From a bacterium (GTDB taxonomy: Bacteria; Zixibacteria; MSB-5A5; GN15; FEB-12), in contig DAOVOW010000094.1 in assembly GCA_030629485.1 (NCBI GenBank), forward strand, positions 1 to 7,203: a DNA stretch of 7,203 bases. Reading direction: 5' to 3'. The notes below the pieces were generated by a model that had not been told where the DNA came from, made no database searches, and worked only from the letters and a program-made list of their open reading frames with translations. The first letter of the stretch is position 1; each line of letters starts with the position of its first letter. Position numbers and translations under genes: made by a program. Of this stretch, positions 6,193-7,203 are shown one piece after another.

Positions 6193-7155
6193 TTAGAACT
6201 TGTAGCTGAACGTCACGTACGGAGTGTCTTTCCACGACGAATACGACCGTAGCGACGGTTTGACATTCAGATTCGAGAACGGCTGATTATACTTCAACCC
6301 GTGGTTGTGCCGCTTGGCGGCGAAAAACGCCTCGAAGGCACTAATCAGGTGGTTGCCCATGACGACAAACACCATCTTCATCCCCTTGTCGTACTCTTTG
6401 TTGGCATCGTGGCGCATGCCCTCATACTCCAGGCGATGATCTGAATATACTGAGTCGGTCGCCTTCAGCACACCACTGCCAGTAATCAAGTATCCAAGAT
6501 TGTCGCCGTAGAGCGTGGCGTCATCCCATCCCCAGGCGAACTGATTGTACTTGCCGGTCATCTCGTAATACTGCTGATTCCGGACATCGGGGAGGGTATG
6601 GGTAATACCTTTTCGATCGTCAGAATCCAGAGTGTCCGGACGCAGGGTGCCGTAGGCTGACATCAGGTAGGCCTGATAGGCCTGATAGTCTTCGTCGCCG
6701 ATGGTGTATAGACTATCCGGGTGGTTCCAGTGATCTCGGTTAAACTTCTCGAACTCCGCCGTGATGTCGTCCCCATTGCCGTGATACTTGAAGGCCTGGG
6801 ACAGTCCGAATACCTCAATGGCCAGAAAGAGCAAAGGCTTGAGCTTGCTGCCGGAATAGTATTGTCCCAGCCCCGGTACCGCCAGGGAATACAAGAACGC
6901 TCGGCCCGGGGACTTGTACTCCGGTGGTCGCACATCAGCCTGGGCCAGGTCTGCCAGCGTGATATCATCTTCCGCGTCAACCGACAGACCTGCATTCGAT
7001 TCCACCCCCTCATAGCTGAGACTATAGCGCACCTTCTGCAACTCGCGATCAAAGAGCGACTGTCCCCCATCAGCCCGCGCCGAACCGACCATCCAGCAAG
7101 TCGACAGGATACCCAGCCCGGCCAGGAAACCGACTAATCTCATTTTCTTGAACAT
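6193..7155 (-). CDS. DUF5683-like exported protein, first of a tandem paralogous pair
   Basis: This 320-residue protein has a Lys/Arg start (MFKKMR), a hydrophobic stretch (7-24) and a likely signal peptidase site after ARA (26-28). A low-complexity acidic region leads to the core at 85-123: RAFLYSLAVPGLGQYYSG, then K-x-x-x-x-F-L-A-I-E. This is the P-G-L-G-Q-Y-Y-x-G signature of DUF5683-type proteins. A middle region contains GKYNQFAWGWDD (201-212), rich in aromatics. A second hydrophobic helix at 259-280 carries MGNHLISAFEAF. The end, TPYVTFSYKF, alternates hydrophobic residues and finishes with Phe. The ATG at 7155 has AAGGAG 8 nt upstream, the strongest ribosome-binding site in the window, which makes this the likely point where ribosomes load onto this set of genes. 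Compared with its downstream paralogue it has a longer middle region (about 125-255). Function is unknown; a membrane-associated envelope role is inferred. Confidence 0.87.
   Translation of the reverse strand: MFKKMRLVGFLAGLGILSTCWMVGSARADGGQSLFDRELQKVRYSLSYEGVESNAGLSVDAEDDITLADLAQADVRPPEYKSPGRAFLYSLAVPGLGQYYSGSKLKPLLFLAIEVFGLSQAFKYHGNGDDITAEFEKFNRDHWNHPDSLYTIGDEDYQAYQAYLMSAYGTLRPDTLDSDDRKGITHTLPDVRNQQYYEMTGKYNQFAWGWDDATLYGDNLGYLITGSGVLKATDSVYSDHRLEYEGMRHDANKEYDKGMKMVFVVMGNHLISAFEAFFAAKRHNHGLKYNQPFSNLNVKPSLRSYSSWKDTPYVTFSYKF
6669..6686. repeat. Perfect 9-bp tandem duplication inside the first DUF5683-like gene
   Basis: The plus strand has AGGCCTGAT twice in a row. In the gene it is TATCAGGCC twice and gives YQAYQAY at residues 157-163, keeping the frame. 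It looks like a small slippage duplication in the linker between the conserved core and the aromatic-rich region. Confidence 0.85.
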
Positions 7156-7163
7156 TCAACAAG

Positions 7164-7169
7164 CTCCTT
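7164..7169 (-). promoter_or_regulatory. Shine-Dalgarno AAGGAG for the first DUF5683-like gene
   Basis: The minus strand reads AAGGAG, then 8 nt, then ATG at 7155. It fixes the start of the 320-residue protein. It is the only near-consensus ribosome-binding site in the window; the four downstream genes rely on a shorter site or on coupling. Confidence 0.8.
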
Positions 7170-7203
7170 ATCTGATTACGGCAATATCTGTGAAGGCGGT
7201 CTT
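7168..7203 (-). CDS. Possible last 11 codons of an upstream gene
   Basis: Reading in from the right edge, one frame gives KTAFTDIAVIR followed by TAA at 7170-7168. The stop overlaps the Shine-Dalgarno of the next gene (TAAGGAG), an arrangement common between tightly linked genes. The fragment is too short to identify. Another frame is also open here, and this stretch could instead be a leader, so the call rests only on spacing. Confidence 0.2.
   Translation of the reverse strand, partial: KTAFTDIAVIR

Noticed and set aside
5496..6209. 237-residue open frame on the plus strand
   Set aside because: It is fully antisense to the second DUF5683-like gene, which has a signal peptide and conserved motifs shared with its paralogue. 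No recognisable feature in the plus-strand product.
7156..7203. Promoter upstream of the first gene
   Set aside because: Only 48 bases are visible and no convincing -35/-10 pair is present; the operon may begin further upstream.

Overview
The window is one densely packed stretch of five genes, all on the minus strand, so transcription runs from the right end to the left. Every gene product starts with a signal peptide or a lipoprotein signal, and none looks like a cytoplasmic enzyme. This looks like a cell-envelope operon of a diderm (two-membrane) bacterium. Base composition is in the mid-50s % GC by eye. Tandem DUF5683-type proteins, a SprA-flavoured giant barrel candidate and an Omp85 protein suggest the FCB superphylum, for example an uncultured lineage such as Zixibacteria. 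That placement is inference from protein style, not from a marker gene.

Layout in transcription order. (1) 7155-6193: a 320-residue DUF5683-like exported protein with a strong Shine-Dalgarno; a possible 11-codon tail of an earlier gene precedes it. (2) 6182-5373: a 269-residue paralogue of the first protein. (3) 5350-4400: a 316-residue lipoprotein that folds as a six-bladed NHL propeller. (4) 4416-1108: an 1102-residue exported protein with repeated surface-protein modules and a probable outer-membrane barrel. (5) 1108 to beyond position 1: the first 369 residues of an Omp85-superfamily protein, with POTRA domains and the start of the barrel. This last gene is open to the window edge and so has no stop here.

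The genes are separated by 10 and 22 bp or overlap by 17 and 1 bp, which points to a single transcript with translational coupling. There is no intergenic gap above 50 bp, and I found no RNA gene, mobile element, CRISPR array or convincing terminator.

How the genes may work together is inference. An Omp85 insertase or translocase, a propeller lipoprotein (an architecture reminiscent of BamB beside BamA) and three proteins whose C-termini resemble the outer-membrane beta-signal (alternating hydrophobics, final Phe) are encoded together. The simplest reading is a dedicated outer-membrane assembly or export module in which the 1102-residue protein is the main client or partner. I know of no characterised system with exactly this composition.
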